Positions 31,644 through 41,582 of a stretch of 64,000 bases of DNA are shown here, piece by piece (position 1 is the first letter of the stretch; each line of letters begins with the position of its first letter). The position numbers and the translations under genes were made by a program. The notes beneath the pieces are model-generated. The model did not search any database and was not told the origin of the DNA. It saw only the letters and a list, made by a program, of their open reading frames with translations. Origin of the DNA: Planotetraspora mira (GTDB lineage: Bacteria; Actinomycetota; Actinomycetes; Streptosporangiales; Streptosporangiaceae); contig NZ_BOOO01000036.1 in assembly GCF_016863275.1 (NCBI RefSeq), positions 158,975 to 222,974 of the forward strand. Direction: 5' to 3'.

Positions 31644-32681
31644 ATGCGTGTTCTACTGATCCCCATGCGTCGCGACGCCTCTCCCGGCCCCGCCATCACT
31701 CCAGGGGTTCAGCAGTCGCTCCTCGACGGAGGGCCCTCGCGGCCCCGGGTCGAACGGCAGGCCGTCATGCGAGCCTTCGACGGCATCACCTGCTACGAGG
31801 TGCCCGCCCGGGTCGCGATCGACAAGGTCCCCGAGGCCGCGGAGCTTCCCTACCAATGGGCGGTCAGCCCCTATCGCGGCTGTCAGGCCGCATGCAGTTA
31901 CTGCATGGCCAGGCGCGGCCACCGCTATCTCGGGCTCGACGCCGGAGAGGACTTCGCCTCGCGGATCGTCGTCAAGACCAACCTGGCCGATCGGTTACGC
32001 CGCGAGCTCACCTCACCTCGCTGGCACGGTGATCCGATCGCGCTCGGGCTGACCGGCGACTGCTACCAGCCCGCCGAGGAGACCTACCAGTTGATGCCCC
32101 GCGTCATCCGCGCCCTCGCGGAGGCGGGCAACCCCTTCACCCTTTTGACCAAGAGCCCGCTCATCCTCCGCGATCTCGACGTGCTGCGCGAAGCGGCCAA
32201 GATGACCCAGGTGAACGCCGCGGTGTCGGTGGGCTTCGTCGACGACCGCATCCGCCGGGCCGTCGAGCCGGGTGCGGCGACCCCCCAGCGCCGGCTGGAG
32301 GTGTGCGCCGCGCTGAATGACGGCGGCATCCCCTGCGGCGTCCTGATGGCGCCGATCCTCCCTCTGATCACCGACTCGGCCGACCACCTCCTGTCCACCG
32401 TGCGGCGGGCAGCCGAGGCGGGCGCGGTCAGCGTGACACCGGTCGTCCTGCGACTCCCCTCCGGCGCCCGCGAGTGGTACATGGGCTGGCTCGAACGCGA
32501 ACATCCCGGGCTCGTCCCCCGATACCAGGCGCTGTACGGCAAGGGCCCCACGGCCGACGCCGACTACCGGCGCCGGATCGCCGACCAGGTCCGTGGTCTG
32601 ACGGAGGCGTACGGCATCGGGACGTCGGCCAGACGCTGGCGTCGCCGCCGATCACCGGCCAGGCAACTCGCGCTGGTCTGA
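31644..32681 (+). CDS. Radical SAM protein, Rv2578c-like
   Basis: The protein of about 345 residues has the radical SAM cluster motif CQAACSYCMAR (Cx3Cx2C) after PYQWAVSPYRG, a pattern shared with the Rv2578c family and related to spore-photoproduct-lyase-like proteins. The downstream GLTGDCYQPAEETYQLM and LTKSPLILRDLDVL follow the family. It should cleave S-adenosylmethionine to a radical; the substrate is unknown, with DNA repair often suggested for relatives. Start is uncertain: ATG 31644 or 31665. Confidence 0.85.
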   Translation: MRVLLIPMRRDASPGPAITPGVQQSLLDGGPSRPRVERQAVMRAFDGITCYEVPARVAIDKVPEAAELPYQWAVSPYRGCQAACSYCMARRGHRYLGLDAGEDFASRIVVKTNLADRLRRELTSPRWHGDPIALGLTGDCYQPAEETYQLMPRVIRALAEAGNPFTLLTKSPLILRDLDVLREAAKMTQVNAAVSVGFVDDRIRRAVEPGAATPQRRLEVCAALNDGGIPCGVLMAPILPLITDSADHLLSTVRRAAEAGAVSVTPVVLRLPSGAREWYMGWLEREHPGLVPRYQALYGKGPTADADYRRRIADQVRGLTEAYGIGTSARRWRRRRSPARQLALV

Positions 32682-32827
32682 GCCCTTGACTGAGCTCTCG
32701 TCTGAGCTCACGTGCGAGCTCCGGTCTGATCCCTGCCCATGGTCGCAGTATGGTCGCGACCTCCTGTTCGGCCGGGCGGCCGAAAAATGAGAAGACGTGC
32801 GGGTGCCGGATCGTTAGCGTTCAGGGC

Positions 32828-33598
32828 ATGAGCACGGTGGATGGCCGGACGGCCGACGTGGACGTCGAGCGGTTCGTGGCGGACGGATTCCTCAAGATCG
32901 AAGAGGCTTTCCCGCGTGCGGTGGGCGACCGTATCCGGGAGTCGCTCTGGGAGCAGATCGGGCTGTCGCCGGACAGGCCGTCGGAGTGGGTCAAGCCGGT
33001 CATCTGGGCTACCGACCAGACGGGACAGGGCCCGTTCGGGGAGGCGATCCGCAGCCCGAAGATCGCCGCCGCGCTGGATCAGATCGCGGGCAAGGACGGC
33101 TGGATCCCGCGCGGCTCCGTCGGCATGGCGCCGATCCGCTTCCCGCACCCGGAGGACGCCGGGGACACCGGCTGGCACATCGACCAGAACGATCCCGGTC
33201 CGGACGGCGCCTGGGGGATCGTCTCGCCCAGACCGCGCACCATGCTCGTGCTGCTGCTCTACTCCGAGGTCACCGAGCAGGACGCCCCCACTCGGATCCG
33301 CGTGGGCTCCCATCTCGACACGGCCCGCGCCCTGGAGCCGTACGGTGAGCGCGGGCTGCCGTTCCACGAGTCGGGCCCCGTCATGGATGCGGCCGGCGCG
33401 GACCGTCCGCTGGCCCTGGCCACCGGTCTGCCCGGCGACGCCTACCTGTGCCACCCGTTCCTGGTCCACGCCGCCCAGCCGCACCACGGGACGCGGCCGA
33501 GGTTCATGTCGCAGATCCCGTTCTTCCTGTCCGAGCCTCTGCGGGCCGGCGAGTCCACACCCCTGTCCCGGGCGGTACGGCTCGGCCTCGCAGGCTGA
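32828..33598 (+). CDS. Phytanoyl-CoA dioxygenase (PhyH) family protein
   Basis: The 256-residue protein resembles Fe(II)/2-oxoglutarate oxygenases: WHIDQND gives the HxD pair and the late CHPFLVHAAQPHHG with TRPRF gives the second His and the Arg for 2-oxoglutarate. It probably hydroxylates a small molecule or lipid-like substrate. ATG 32828 follows AGGGC. No pathway partner lies next to it. Confidence 0.85.
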   Translation: MSTVDGRTADVDVERFVADGFLKIEEAFPRAVGDRIRESLWEQIGLSPDRPSEWVKPVIWATDQTGQGPFGEAIRSPKIAAALDQIAGKDGWIPRGSVGMAPIRFPHPEDAGDTGWHIDQNDPGPDGAWGIVSPRPRTMLVLLLYSEVTEQDAPTRIRVGSHLDTARALEPYGERGLPFHESGPVMDAAGADRPLALATGLPGDAYLCHPFLVHAAQPHHGTRPRFMSQIPFFLSEPLRAGESTPLSRAVRLGLAG

Positions 33599-33620
33599 CC
33601 CGCCGGAGATCCCCCGGCGT

Positions 33621-34560
<940 letters not shown>

Positions 34561-34630
34561 TGTCCCAAGAGCCTCGGCACGGAAGGCGGATCGCCACCCC
34601 CCGCCGAAGTTGGACCCCCTGCCGAGGGCA

Positions 34631-34666
34631 GTGAAAAGGGCCCTCCGGTGAACACCCGAGGGCCCT
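34631..34666 (-). terminator. Rho-independent terminator of the L,D-transpeptidase gene
   Basis: A 9-bp perfect stem (AGGGCCCTC/GAGGGCCCT at 34637-34645 and 34658-34666) with a 12-base loop is followed on the minus strand by TTTTCAC. It lies 16 bases after the gene ending at 34682. Confidence 0.85.
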
Positions 34667-34681
34667 GATGCCGAGGCGCCG

Positions 34682-35887
34682 CTACTTGAGCGCGCTGCCC
34701 TTCTCCCACTCCTTGAACGACATCTGCCAGAAGCCCCAGCCGTTCCACGACTCCAGGATGCGGGTGGTGCCGGTGACCTTGACGACGTCGCCGCGGTGGA
34801 AGTTGTCGTAGAACCACTTCGCCTGCGCCGGGCTGGCGTTCACGCAGCCATGGCTGACGTTGGCGTAGCCCTGCGAGCCGACCGACCACGGTGCGCTGTG
34901 GACGTACTCGCCGCTGTTGGAGATGCGGACGGCGTAGTTGACGATCTCCTTGTAGTAGCCGGGATCGCCCTCCTTCTTACCCGGCGAGATCATCGTGACC
35001 GGGTTCGCGCGCTCCATCGTGAGGTGGATGCCGCTGGTCGTCGTGTACTCGCGCGTGTCACCCTTGCCGGCGCTGATCTTCATCGTCTGGACGGTCTTGC
35101 CGTCCTTCTTGACGTACATCATGTGCGTCTTCACGTTGACGGTGCTGATCAACGCCGCGCCGATGTTGATGGTCGCGCTGGAGTTCTTGACGCCGTACAT
35201 GTCCTTGCCGCCGCGCACGCCCGCGAGGTTCGCGGTGAACTTCACCTGCTGGTGGGCGGGCCAGTACTTGGCGGGGCGGTAGATCACCTGCTTGGCGCTC
35301 ATCCAGCGCCACGCGCCGTCGACCGGCTTCTGGGCCTTGACCTTCAGGGCCTTCTCGACGGACGCCTTGTCGGTCACCGCCTGGTTGAAGGTCACCATGA
35401 TCGGCATTCCGACGCCCACCGACTCACCCTTGACACCCGGGGTGATGTCGGCGATGGCCAAAGGAAACTTAGGCTTCAGGGTGCTGAACTGGCTGGTCGC
35501 CTCGGCGGGGCCACCCTCACCGCTGGCCTTGGCCGACACGGTGTACTTGCTCGACGGCTTCAACGGGCCCTTCGACGTCCACTTGGTGCGAGTGGAGTCG
35601 AACTCCCCCTCGACCGGCACGCCGCCGGCCTGGACGACGACCTCTTCAAGCGAACCGTTGTCGGCCGTCACGACCACGGGCTTGTCCGGGCGCACCTTCG
35701 AGGTGCCCTTGACCGGACTGATCTTGATGGAAGGTACCGGCTTCGCGGGCGTGGACTCACCGGAGTCGCCCCCCGGCGACACGGTGGATCCCGATCCCGA
35801 CCCACTGGAACATGCTGCCAATGCCGTGACCATGGCCACGGCGACCCCGGCGATGGGCAACTTAGACCGGGTGTGAGTACTCGTCAC
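34682..35887 (-). CDS. Lipoprotein L,D-transpeptidase (LdtMt2/LppS-like)
   Basis: The 401-residue precursor has a lipoprotein signal (lipobox LAAC, Cys near residue 27), a Ser/Gly-rich linker, two Ig-like domains (about 55-250) and a YkuD catalytic domain (about 255-375) with the active motif SHGCVNAS. It forms 3-3 cross-links in peptidoglycan outside the membrane. The C-terminal segment (WNGWGFWQMSFKEWEKGS) matches mycobacterial Ldt enzymes. GTG 35887 with GGGGGAGAA upstream is chosen as start. It is monocistronic, with its own terminator. Confidence 0.93.
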   Translation of the reverse strand: MTSTHTRSKLPIAGVAVAMVTALAACSSGSGSGSTVSPGGDSGESTPAKPVPSIKISPVKGTSKVRPDKPVVVTADNGSLEEVVVQAGGVPVEGEFDSTRTKWTSKGPLKPSSKYTVSAKASGEGGPAEATSQFSTLKPKFPLAIADITPGVKGESVGVGMPIMVTFNQAVTDKASVEKALKVKAQKPVDGAWRWMSAKQVIYRPAKYWPAHQQVKFTANLAGVRGGKDMYGVKNSSATINIGAALISTVNVKTHMMYVKKDGKTVQTMKISAGKGDTREYTTTSGIHLTMERANPVTMISPGKKEGDPGYYKEIVNYAVRISNSGEYVHSAPWSVGSQGYANVSHGCVNASPAQAKWFYDNFHRGDVVKVTGTTRILESWNGWGFWQMSFKEWEKGSALK

Positions 35888-36044
35888 AACTTCTCCCCCA
35901 TGGGCGCAAAGTGCACACAAGACCTTATTAGGGGTAGCCGTCGATATGTGCAATTTCTGGGCCGGTTAGGTCACAGTTTGGTCGCCGAACGTTCACACCT
36001 ATCTCGATCACCGGTAAAGTCCGCGTCAAACCTGATCATGGACG

Positions 36045-37214
36045 TCAGTCAGCTGTTTTCCGAGGCTCGTCCGCCCGCAGATCAAGACGTGCGGGAACCC
36101 GCAGATTGGGTGACGGCTCGTAGTGGATCTCCGGGTTGACGAGGACCCAGGAGGCCGCTGCTTCGACCACTCCCGCCGCGAGGGCGATCGCGGTCACATC
36201 GCCGGGACACGATCTGATTCCGGCGCCGAATCCGAAATGCGGACAACCGGCAGGTCCGCCCTCCGTCTCCTCGCCCGACCCCCGACGATCGACATCGGTT
36301 CTTCGTGGATCGAACCGGTCGGGGTCGAACCGGTGAGGGTCGCGGAAGGCGTCGGGATCGCGGTTGGCGGACGCGAGGTCGACGACGACCACGGTGCCTG
36401 CGGGAATGAGCGCTCCACCCACGATCGTGTCCGCCGCGGCCACCCGGCGCGTCAGCCGTACGGGAGGGTCGTGGCGGAGGGTCTCCGTGAGGATCGCCTC
36501 GGCCGGCCACTTCGCGACCACGGCGTGCGGCAGTCGCGTCAGCAGATTGAGAGCGTTGCCGATCAGGCCCGCCGTCGCGTCGCATGCCTGGATCAGCAGC
36601 GCCGCCACGGCGGCCAGCCGTTCCGGCTCCGGGTGTCCGAGCAGGTCCGCCAGCACACCCACCGCCAGGTCGGCCTGTTCGTCCCGCGCGTCGGCCTCGG
36701 GGGCGGGCCGCGCCGAAACGGGCCGCGGGTGGTAGGCGGCGGCCATCGCGGTGACGGCGCCGACGGCCTCCTCCCGGCGCTCCGGGCCGATGCCCAGGTG
36801 CGTGGCGAGAACACCGACCGGTACGCGGCGGGCGAGCCGTGCCATCACGTCCACGACGACCGCCTCGGACCGCCCGGACGAGAACGGCCCATCCAGGAGC
36901 GGCCCACACGGGGACGGCCCGTACGGGGGCGGCGCAGGCGAGGACGGCCCGGCGGAAGACAACTCCGCGGATGCCAGGTCGAAAGCGTCCGCGCGCAGTT
37001 GGGCGGGGCTGATCGGGGACAGCAGTCCGATCGCGTGTGACCTGCGCCGGGCGTGCTCGTCCCCGTTGCTGAACCTGCTCACCGCCCCCCGGAGCCAGGC
37101 GATGCCATGTGTGCCGTCCGTCACGGGCGCGACCGCGGGCACCTCGAAGCGTGAATCGGACAACACGGCTCGAACGTCGGCGTGCCGGCTGATCACAGGA
37201 GGTTCGTGTGTCAT
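36045..37214 (-). CDS. Cytochrome P450
   Basis: The 389-residue protein shows the I-helix segment ACDATAGLIGN, the ExxR motif (ETLR), the PERF-like region DPHRFDPDRFDPRR and the heme loop HFGFGAGIRSCPG with the axial Cys. A Pro/Gly/Ser-rich insertion of about 35 residues (around 83-117) is unusual for this family. No ferredoxin or biosynthetic gene is adjacent. ATG 37214 is chosen. Confidence 0.9.
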   Translation of the reverse strand: MTHEPPVISRHADVRAVLSDSRFEVPAVAPVTDGTHGIAWLRGAVSRFSNGDEHARRRSHAIGLLSPISPAQLRADAFDLASAELSSAGPSSPAPPPYGPSPCGPLLDGPFSSGRSEAVVVDVMARLARRVPVGVLATHLGIGPERREEAVGAVTAMAAAYHPRPVSARPAPEADARDEQADLAVGVLADLLGHPEPERLAAVAALLIQACDATAGLIGNALNLLTRLPHAVVAKWPAEAILTETLRHDPPVRLTRRVAAADTIVGGALIPAGTVVVVDLASANRDPDAFRDPHRFDPDRFDPRRTDVDRRGSGEETEGGPAGCPHFGFGAGIRSCPGDVTAIALAAGVVEAAASWVLVNPEIHYEPSPNLRVPARLDLRADEPRKTAD

Positions 37215-37351
37215 GCCCGGAACGCTAAGCGCGTGACGTTTCGGCACGAGGCGAAGCATGCGCTGCTTCTCGCCCGTGGAGCGTGCGCTGCTTCCCGCCC
37301 GTGGACGGCACGCCCTCCCCCCGCGGACCGATTCAAGAATGCTTAAGCGAC

Positions 37352-37390
37352 TACTTGACTATCGAGCCCTCCACCGCGAATAGTTAAGTA
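37352..37390. promoter_or_regulatory. Inverted repeat upstream of the ArsR gene
   Basis: TACTTGACTA (37352-37361) and TAGTTAAGTA (37381-37390) pair at 9 of 10 positions around a 19-base centre, ending one base before the GTG start. Candidate operator overlapping the promoter of the ArsR/SRPBCC operon. Confidence 0.5.
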
Positions 37391-37391
37391 C

Positions 37392-37754
37392 GTGCCTAAG
37401 TATGAGTTGGACCGGGTCTTCCAGGCGCTGGCGGACACGACCCGCCGGAGCATGGTCGAGCGGCTGGTCCGCGGGCCGGCCTCGGTGAGCGATCTGGCCA
37501 GGCCACTGGACATGTCCCTGCCGGCGGTCATGCAGCACCTGCAGGTCCTCGAAGCATGCGGCCTGGTCAGGTCCGGCAAGACCGGCCGCGTCCGCACGTG
37601 CCACATCGAGCCGGAGGTGTTGCGGGCCGCCGAGGAGTGGATCACGCGGCAGCGCACGTCCTGGGAGCGGAGTCTCGACCGGCTCGGCGACTACCTGACC
37701 GAAGATCCCCAGGCCACAGCAGACCAGGAACCGGAGAACAGGAGCACATCATGA
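37392..37754 (+). CDS. ArsR family regulator
   Basis: The 120-residue winged-helix protein (ALADTTRRSMVERLVRGP, VSDLARPLDMSLPAVMQHLQ, RTCHIEPEVLRAAEEWI) is of the ArsR subtype that is usually paired with an SRPBCC protein. No metal-binding CxC is present. GTG 37392 is the start. It overlaps the SRPBCC gene by ATGA at 37751-37754. Confidence 0.92.
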   Translation: MPKYELDRVFQALADTTRRSMVERLVRGPASVSDLARPLDMSLPAVMQHLQVLEACGLVRSGKTGRVRTCHIEPEVLRAAEEWITRQRTSWERSLDRLGDYLTEDPQATADQEPENRSTS

Positions 37755-38197
37755 GCGACCGTTCCGTCACCCACACCACGTTCACCCTCGAACGCGTCTA
37801 CAAGGCGTCACCGGCCCGCGTCTTCGCCGCATGGGCCGACCCCGACGCGAAGGCCCGCTGGTTCGCCGGACCTGCCGCCGAGCACGAGATCGACTTCCGC
37901 ATCGGCGGCAGAGAGGTCGTCCGCGGACGTGCCGAGGACGGCGCGGCGCTGACGTTCGAGTCCGTCTACCACGACATCATCCCCGACCAGCGGATCGTCT
38001 CCGCCTCCGTCCTCAAGTCCGGCGACACCATGGCCACGGTGTCCGTCACGGCCGTGGAGCTCACCCCGGACGGTGAGGGCACCCGGCTGCTGCTCACCGA
38101 GCAGGGCACGTTCCTCGACGGGCACGAGCAGCCCTCCTGGCGGCAGCAGGGCACGCTCGACCAGCTCACCGCGCTGGAGGCGGAACTCCGGCGTTAG
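37751..38197 (+). CDS. SRPBCC (AHSA1-like) protein
   Basis: The 148-residue protein is a START-like helix-grip fold: FTLERVYKASPARVFAAWADPDAKARWF at the start and the C-terminal helix DQLTALEAEL. Such proteins bind hydrophobic ligands. Translationally coupled to the ArsR regulator, whose activity it may modulate or whose target it is. Confidence 0.9.
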   Translation: MSDRSVTHTTFTLERVYKASPARVFAAWADPDAKARWFAGPAAEHEIDFRIGGREVVRGRAEDGAALTFESVYHDIIPDQRIVSASVLKSGDTMATVSVTAVELTPDGEGTRLLLTEQGTFLDGHEQPSWRQQGTLDQLTALEAELRR

Positions 38198-38255
38198 AGC
38201 CGGTCTCGAGGGTGCGCAGGGCGAGAAGGGCGAGCCGCGGCGCCCGGGCCGGTCG

Positions 38256-40526
38256 TCAGGGTCGCGCCGGAGAGTCGAGGCGATGCGTCAGGCCGGTGTG
38301 CCGGCGGCCCGCCCCCTTCGTCCGTACGGCCTGCGCGAGCGCGCGCCGGGACCCCACGATGACCACGAGCTTCTTGGCCCGGGTGATGGCGGTGTAGAGC
38401 AGGTTGCGCTGCAGCATCATCCAGGCGCTCGTCGCGAGCGGGATGACGACGGCCGGATACTCGCTCCCCTGGGACCGGTGGATGCTGACCGCGTACGCGT
38501 GGGCGAGCTCGTCGAGTTCGTCGAAGGAGTAGTCGACGTTCTCGTCCTCGTCGGTGAGGACGGTCAGCTTGCTCTCCTCCGGAGACATGCCGGTGACCAC
38601 GCCGACCGTGCCGTTGAACACCCCGGCGGCGCCCTTGTCGTAGTTGTTGCGCAGCTGCGTGACCTTGTCGCCCACGCGGAAGACCCGCCCGCCGTAACGG
38701 CGCTCGGGCATGCCCTCCCGCGACGGTGTCAGCGCCTCCTGCAGGGCGATGTTGAGCGCTCCCGCGCCGGCGGCCCCGCGGTGCATCGGAGCGAGCACCT
38801 GGACGTCGCGCCGCGGGTTGAGGCCGAACTTCGCCGGAATGCGCCGCGCCACCACGTCGACCGTCAGGGAGGCGATCTCCTCCGGCTCCTCGCAGGGGAA
38901 GAGGAAGAAGTCCGGGAAGTCCCTGACCAGGGGGGACTGGCCGGTGTTGACCCGGTGGGCGTTGACGACGACCCCGGACTCCTGTGCCTGGCGGAAGATC
39001 TGCGTCAGCCGTACACGGGGGATCTCCGGAGCGGCCAGCAGGTCACGCAGCACCTCGCCCGCGCCGACCGAGGGAAGCTGGTCGACGTCGCCGACGAACA
39101 GCAGGTGCGCACCGGGAGCCACGGCCTTGGCCAGCTTGTTGGCGAGCAGCAGGTCGAGCATGGACGCCTCGTCGACGACGACCAGGTCGGCGTCGAGCGG
39201 GTTGTCGCGGTCGAACGTGGCGTCGCCACCCGGGCGGAGCTGCAGCAACCGGTGGACGGTGGTGGCCTCGTGGCCGGTCAGCTCGGACAGGCGTTTGGCG
39301 GCGCGCCCGGTGGGCGCCGCCAAGATGACCTTGGCCCTCTTGGCCTTGGCCAGTGTGACGACCGAGCGGACGGTGAAGCTCTTGCCGCAGCCCGGACCGC
39401 CGGTGAGGACGGCCACCTTCTCGGTCAGGGCCAGCCGTACGGCCTGGGCCTGCTCGGGGGCGAGGTCGGAACCTGTCCTGCCTCGCAGCCAGTCGAGGGC
39501 GGCGGGCCAGTCGACGTCGGCGAACGCCTTCAGCCGGTCGTGGCCGGAGGCCAGGAGCCCGCGCAGCGTTCCCGCCAGCGAGAGCTCGGCTCGGTGGAAG
39601 GGCACCAGGTAGACGGCGGGCACGGAGCCTTCCCCGACCGGCACCTCCTCGCGGACCACGCCCTCCTCGGCGACGAGTTCGTCGAGGCAGGTGGCGGTGA
39701 GGTCGGGCGCCACCTCGAGGATCTTCACCGCGTCCGCCACGAGGTTGGGCGCGGGGAGGTAGCAGTGGCCGTCGTCGGCGGCCTGCGACAGGGTGTAGCG
39801 CAGGCCGGCCTTCACCCGCTCGGGGCTGTCGTGCGGGATGCCCACCGCCTGGGCGATGGTGTCGGCGGTCTTGAAGCCGATGCCCCACACGTCGTCGGCG
39901 AGCCGGTAGGGCTCCTTGCGGACCACGTCGATGGACTCGTCGCCGTACTGCTTGAAGATCCGCACCGCGATCGAGGTGGAGACGCCGACGCCCTGCAGGA
40001 AGATCATCACTTCCTTGATGATCTTCTGCTCCTCCCAGGCGGCGCCGATCATCTTCGTCCGCTTCGGGCCGAGCCCCGGCACCTCGACGAGCCGGCCCGG
40101 TTCCTCCTCGATCACGCGCAGGGTGTCGGTGCCGAAATGATCCACGATGCGCTCGGCCATCTTGGGGCCGATGCCCTTGATCAGCCCGGAGCCGAGGTAA
40201 CGCTGGATTCCCTGGATCGTGGCCGGCAGGACCGTGGTGTAGGACCACACCTCGAACTGCCTGCCGTACCGGGGGTGGGAGCCCCACCGGCCGGTCAGCC
40301 GCAGCGACTCGCCGACCTGCGCCCCGAGGAGTGGTCCGACGACGGTCAGCAACTCGTTGCCGCCGCGGTCGGTGGCGACCCGCGCGATCGTGTAGCCCGT
40401 CTCCTCGTTGGCGTAGGTGATCCGTTCAAGGACCGCCTCGAGGACCGCGCCCGGCGGCCTGCCTCCCTCGGAGCCCGTGCCGGACCCGTCGGAGGAGCCG
40501 CCAGGAGGATTGGTCATGCACGGCAT
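38256..40526 (-). CDS. recD2: RecD2-type DNA helicase
   Basis: The 756-residue SF1 helicase has an N-terminal OB/HhH region (GIGPKMAERIVDHFG and VPGLGPKRTK, about 90-145), Walker A GGPGCGKS, motif II VVDEASM, motif III GDVDQLPSVGAGEVL and motif VI YAVSIHRSQGSE followed by YTAITRAKK. This is RecD2 rather than the RecBCD subunit: the N-terminal HhH domains and the lack of recB/recC nearby agree. It probably works in repair or fork processing. ATG 40526 or 40517 may start it. Confidence 0.92.
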   Translation of the reverse strand: MPCMTNPPGGSSDGSGTGSEGGRPPGAVLEAVLERITYANEETGYTIARVATDRGGNELLTVVGPLLGAQVGESLRLTGRWGSHPRYGRQFEVWSYTTVLPATIQGIQRYLGSGLIKGIGPKMAERIVDHFGTDTLRVIEEEPGRLVEVPGLGPKRTKMIGAAWEEQKIIKEVMIFLQGVGVSTSIAVRIFKQYGDESIDVVRKEPYRLADDVWGIGFKTADTIAQAVGIPHDSPERVKAGLRYTLSQAADDGHCYLPAPNLVADAVKILEVAPDLTATCLDELVAEEGVVREEVPVGEGSVPAVYLVPFHRAELSLAGTLRGLLASGHDRLKAFADVDWPAALDWLRGRTGSDLAPEQAQAVRLALTEKVAVLTGGPGCGKSFTVRSVVTLAKAKRAKVILAAPTGRAAKRLSELTGHEATTVHRLLQLRPGGDATFDRDNPLDADLVVVDEASMLDLLLANKLAKAVAPGAHLLFVGDVDQLPSVGAGEVLRDLLAAPEIPRVRLTQIFRQAQESGVVVNAHRVNTGQSPLVRDFPDFFLFPCEEPEEIASLTVDVVARRIPAKFGLNPRRDVQVLAPMHRGAAGAGALNIALQEALTPSREGMPERRYGGRVFRVGDKVTQLRNNYDKGAAGVFNGTVGVVTGMSPEESKLTVLTDEDENVDYSFDELDELAHAYAVSIHRSQGSEYPAVVIPLATSAWMMLQRNLLYTAITRAKKLVVIVGSRRALAQAVRTKGAGRRHTGLTHRLDSPARP

Positions 40527-40601
40527 TCTTCCGCAGCGGCCGAGGGCGTGTGCTCACTCGCCGGCGGCATCGACCCGACGATGAAGCCCCGCCGAGGCCT
40601 C

Positions 40602-41453
40602 CTACGCCTCTGCCGCGAGCATGGACGCGCCATCTGACGGGACCGCCAGTGTGGCGAGGAGGTGGAGGCGCTGCTCGGAGTCGGAGCCGGGGTCGGCGTG
40701 GTAGGTGATCAGCATCTGGCCCGCGCCGGACAGGGCGAGCTTCTCATAGCGCAGGTCGAGCGGGCCGACCTGCGGGTGCAGCAGCCGGGTCAGGCCGCTG
40801 GTCTTGTGCCGGACGTCGTGACGAGCCCACAGGGCGCGGAAGCGCTCGCTGCCCAGGCTCAGCTCCCCGATGAGGTCGACCAGGCGCGGGTCGTCGACGC
40901 CCGCCCCGATCACCGACCGCAGATACGGCACGACCTTGGCGGTCATCTCGTCCCAGTCGCGGTAGAAGACGCGCATCTCCGGCTCGAGGAAGGCCGCCCG
41001 GAGGGTGTTGGAGCCGGGCGCGTAGTGAGGTGACAGCGCCATGGCCAGCGGGTTGGCGGCCAGGACGTCCCCACTGCGGCCGTGGACGTAGGCCGGCGTC
41101 GTCGTCCAGTTGCCGATCAGGTTCCGCACGCTGTCGCTGACGCGCTCGGGCGGTGCGGGCCGGCGCCGTTTCTGCGGCACCGGATGGGCGAGGCCGTGCA
41201 GGTAGGCCGACGCCTCGGTGTCGAGCCGCAACGCCTTCGCGATGCAGTCGAGGACCTGGTCGGACGGGTGCTGGTCACGGCCCTGCTCCAGCCGCAGGTA
41301 GTACTCGGCGCTGATCCCGGCCAGCAGCGCGACCTCCTCGCGCCGCAGCCCGGGGACCCGGCGCCGATCCCCCTCAGGAAGGCCGACCTCACCGGGACGG
41401 ACCAGCTCGCGCCTGGCCCGTAGATATTCACCGAGTGTGCTGGTCACAGCCAT
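40602..41453 (-). CDS. XRE family regulator with MmyB-like domain
   Basis: The 283-residue protein has an N-terminal HTH_31/XRE domain (LGEYLRARRELVRP, REEVALLAGISAEYYLRLEQGRD) and a C-terminal MmyB-like ligand domain (about 105-275: VLAANPLAMALSPHY, FYRDWDEM). This architecture is common in actinomycetes; some members regulate secondary metabolism. Divergent from the serine hydrolase gene at 41583. Confidence 0.9.
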   Translation of the reverse strand: MAVTSTLGEYLRARRELVRPGEVGLPEGDRRRVPGLRREEVALLAGISAEYYLRLEQGRDQHPSDQVLDCIAKALRLDTEASAYLHGLAHPVPQKRRRPAPPERVSDSVRNLIGNWTTTPAYVHGRSGDVLAANPLAMALSPHYAPGSNTLRAAFLEPEMRVFYRDWDEMTAKVVPYLRSVIGAGVDDPRLVDLIGELSLGSERFRALWARHDVRHKTSGLTRLLHPQVGPLDLRYEKLALSGAGQMLITYHADPGSDSEQRLHLLATLAVPSDGASMLAAEA

Positions 41454-41582
41454 GACGCCGATGCTATCCGGCCGGTGCGGGCGGTTCCTGTCCCTGCCGG
41501 CACCAGGATCGGCGGGAACCCGGTGGCCCGGCGCCGGCAGGGCGTTAGCCTGGACCGATCACAATACGGGAGGGTCGCGAAG

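Noticed and set aside
38073..40637. 854-codon open frame opposite recD2
   Set aside because: Antisense shadow of a well-conserved helicase; Gly/Val/Asp/Gln-rich composition with no domain.
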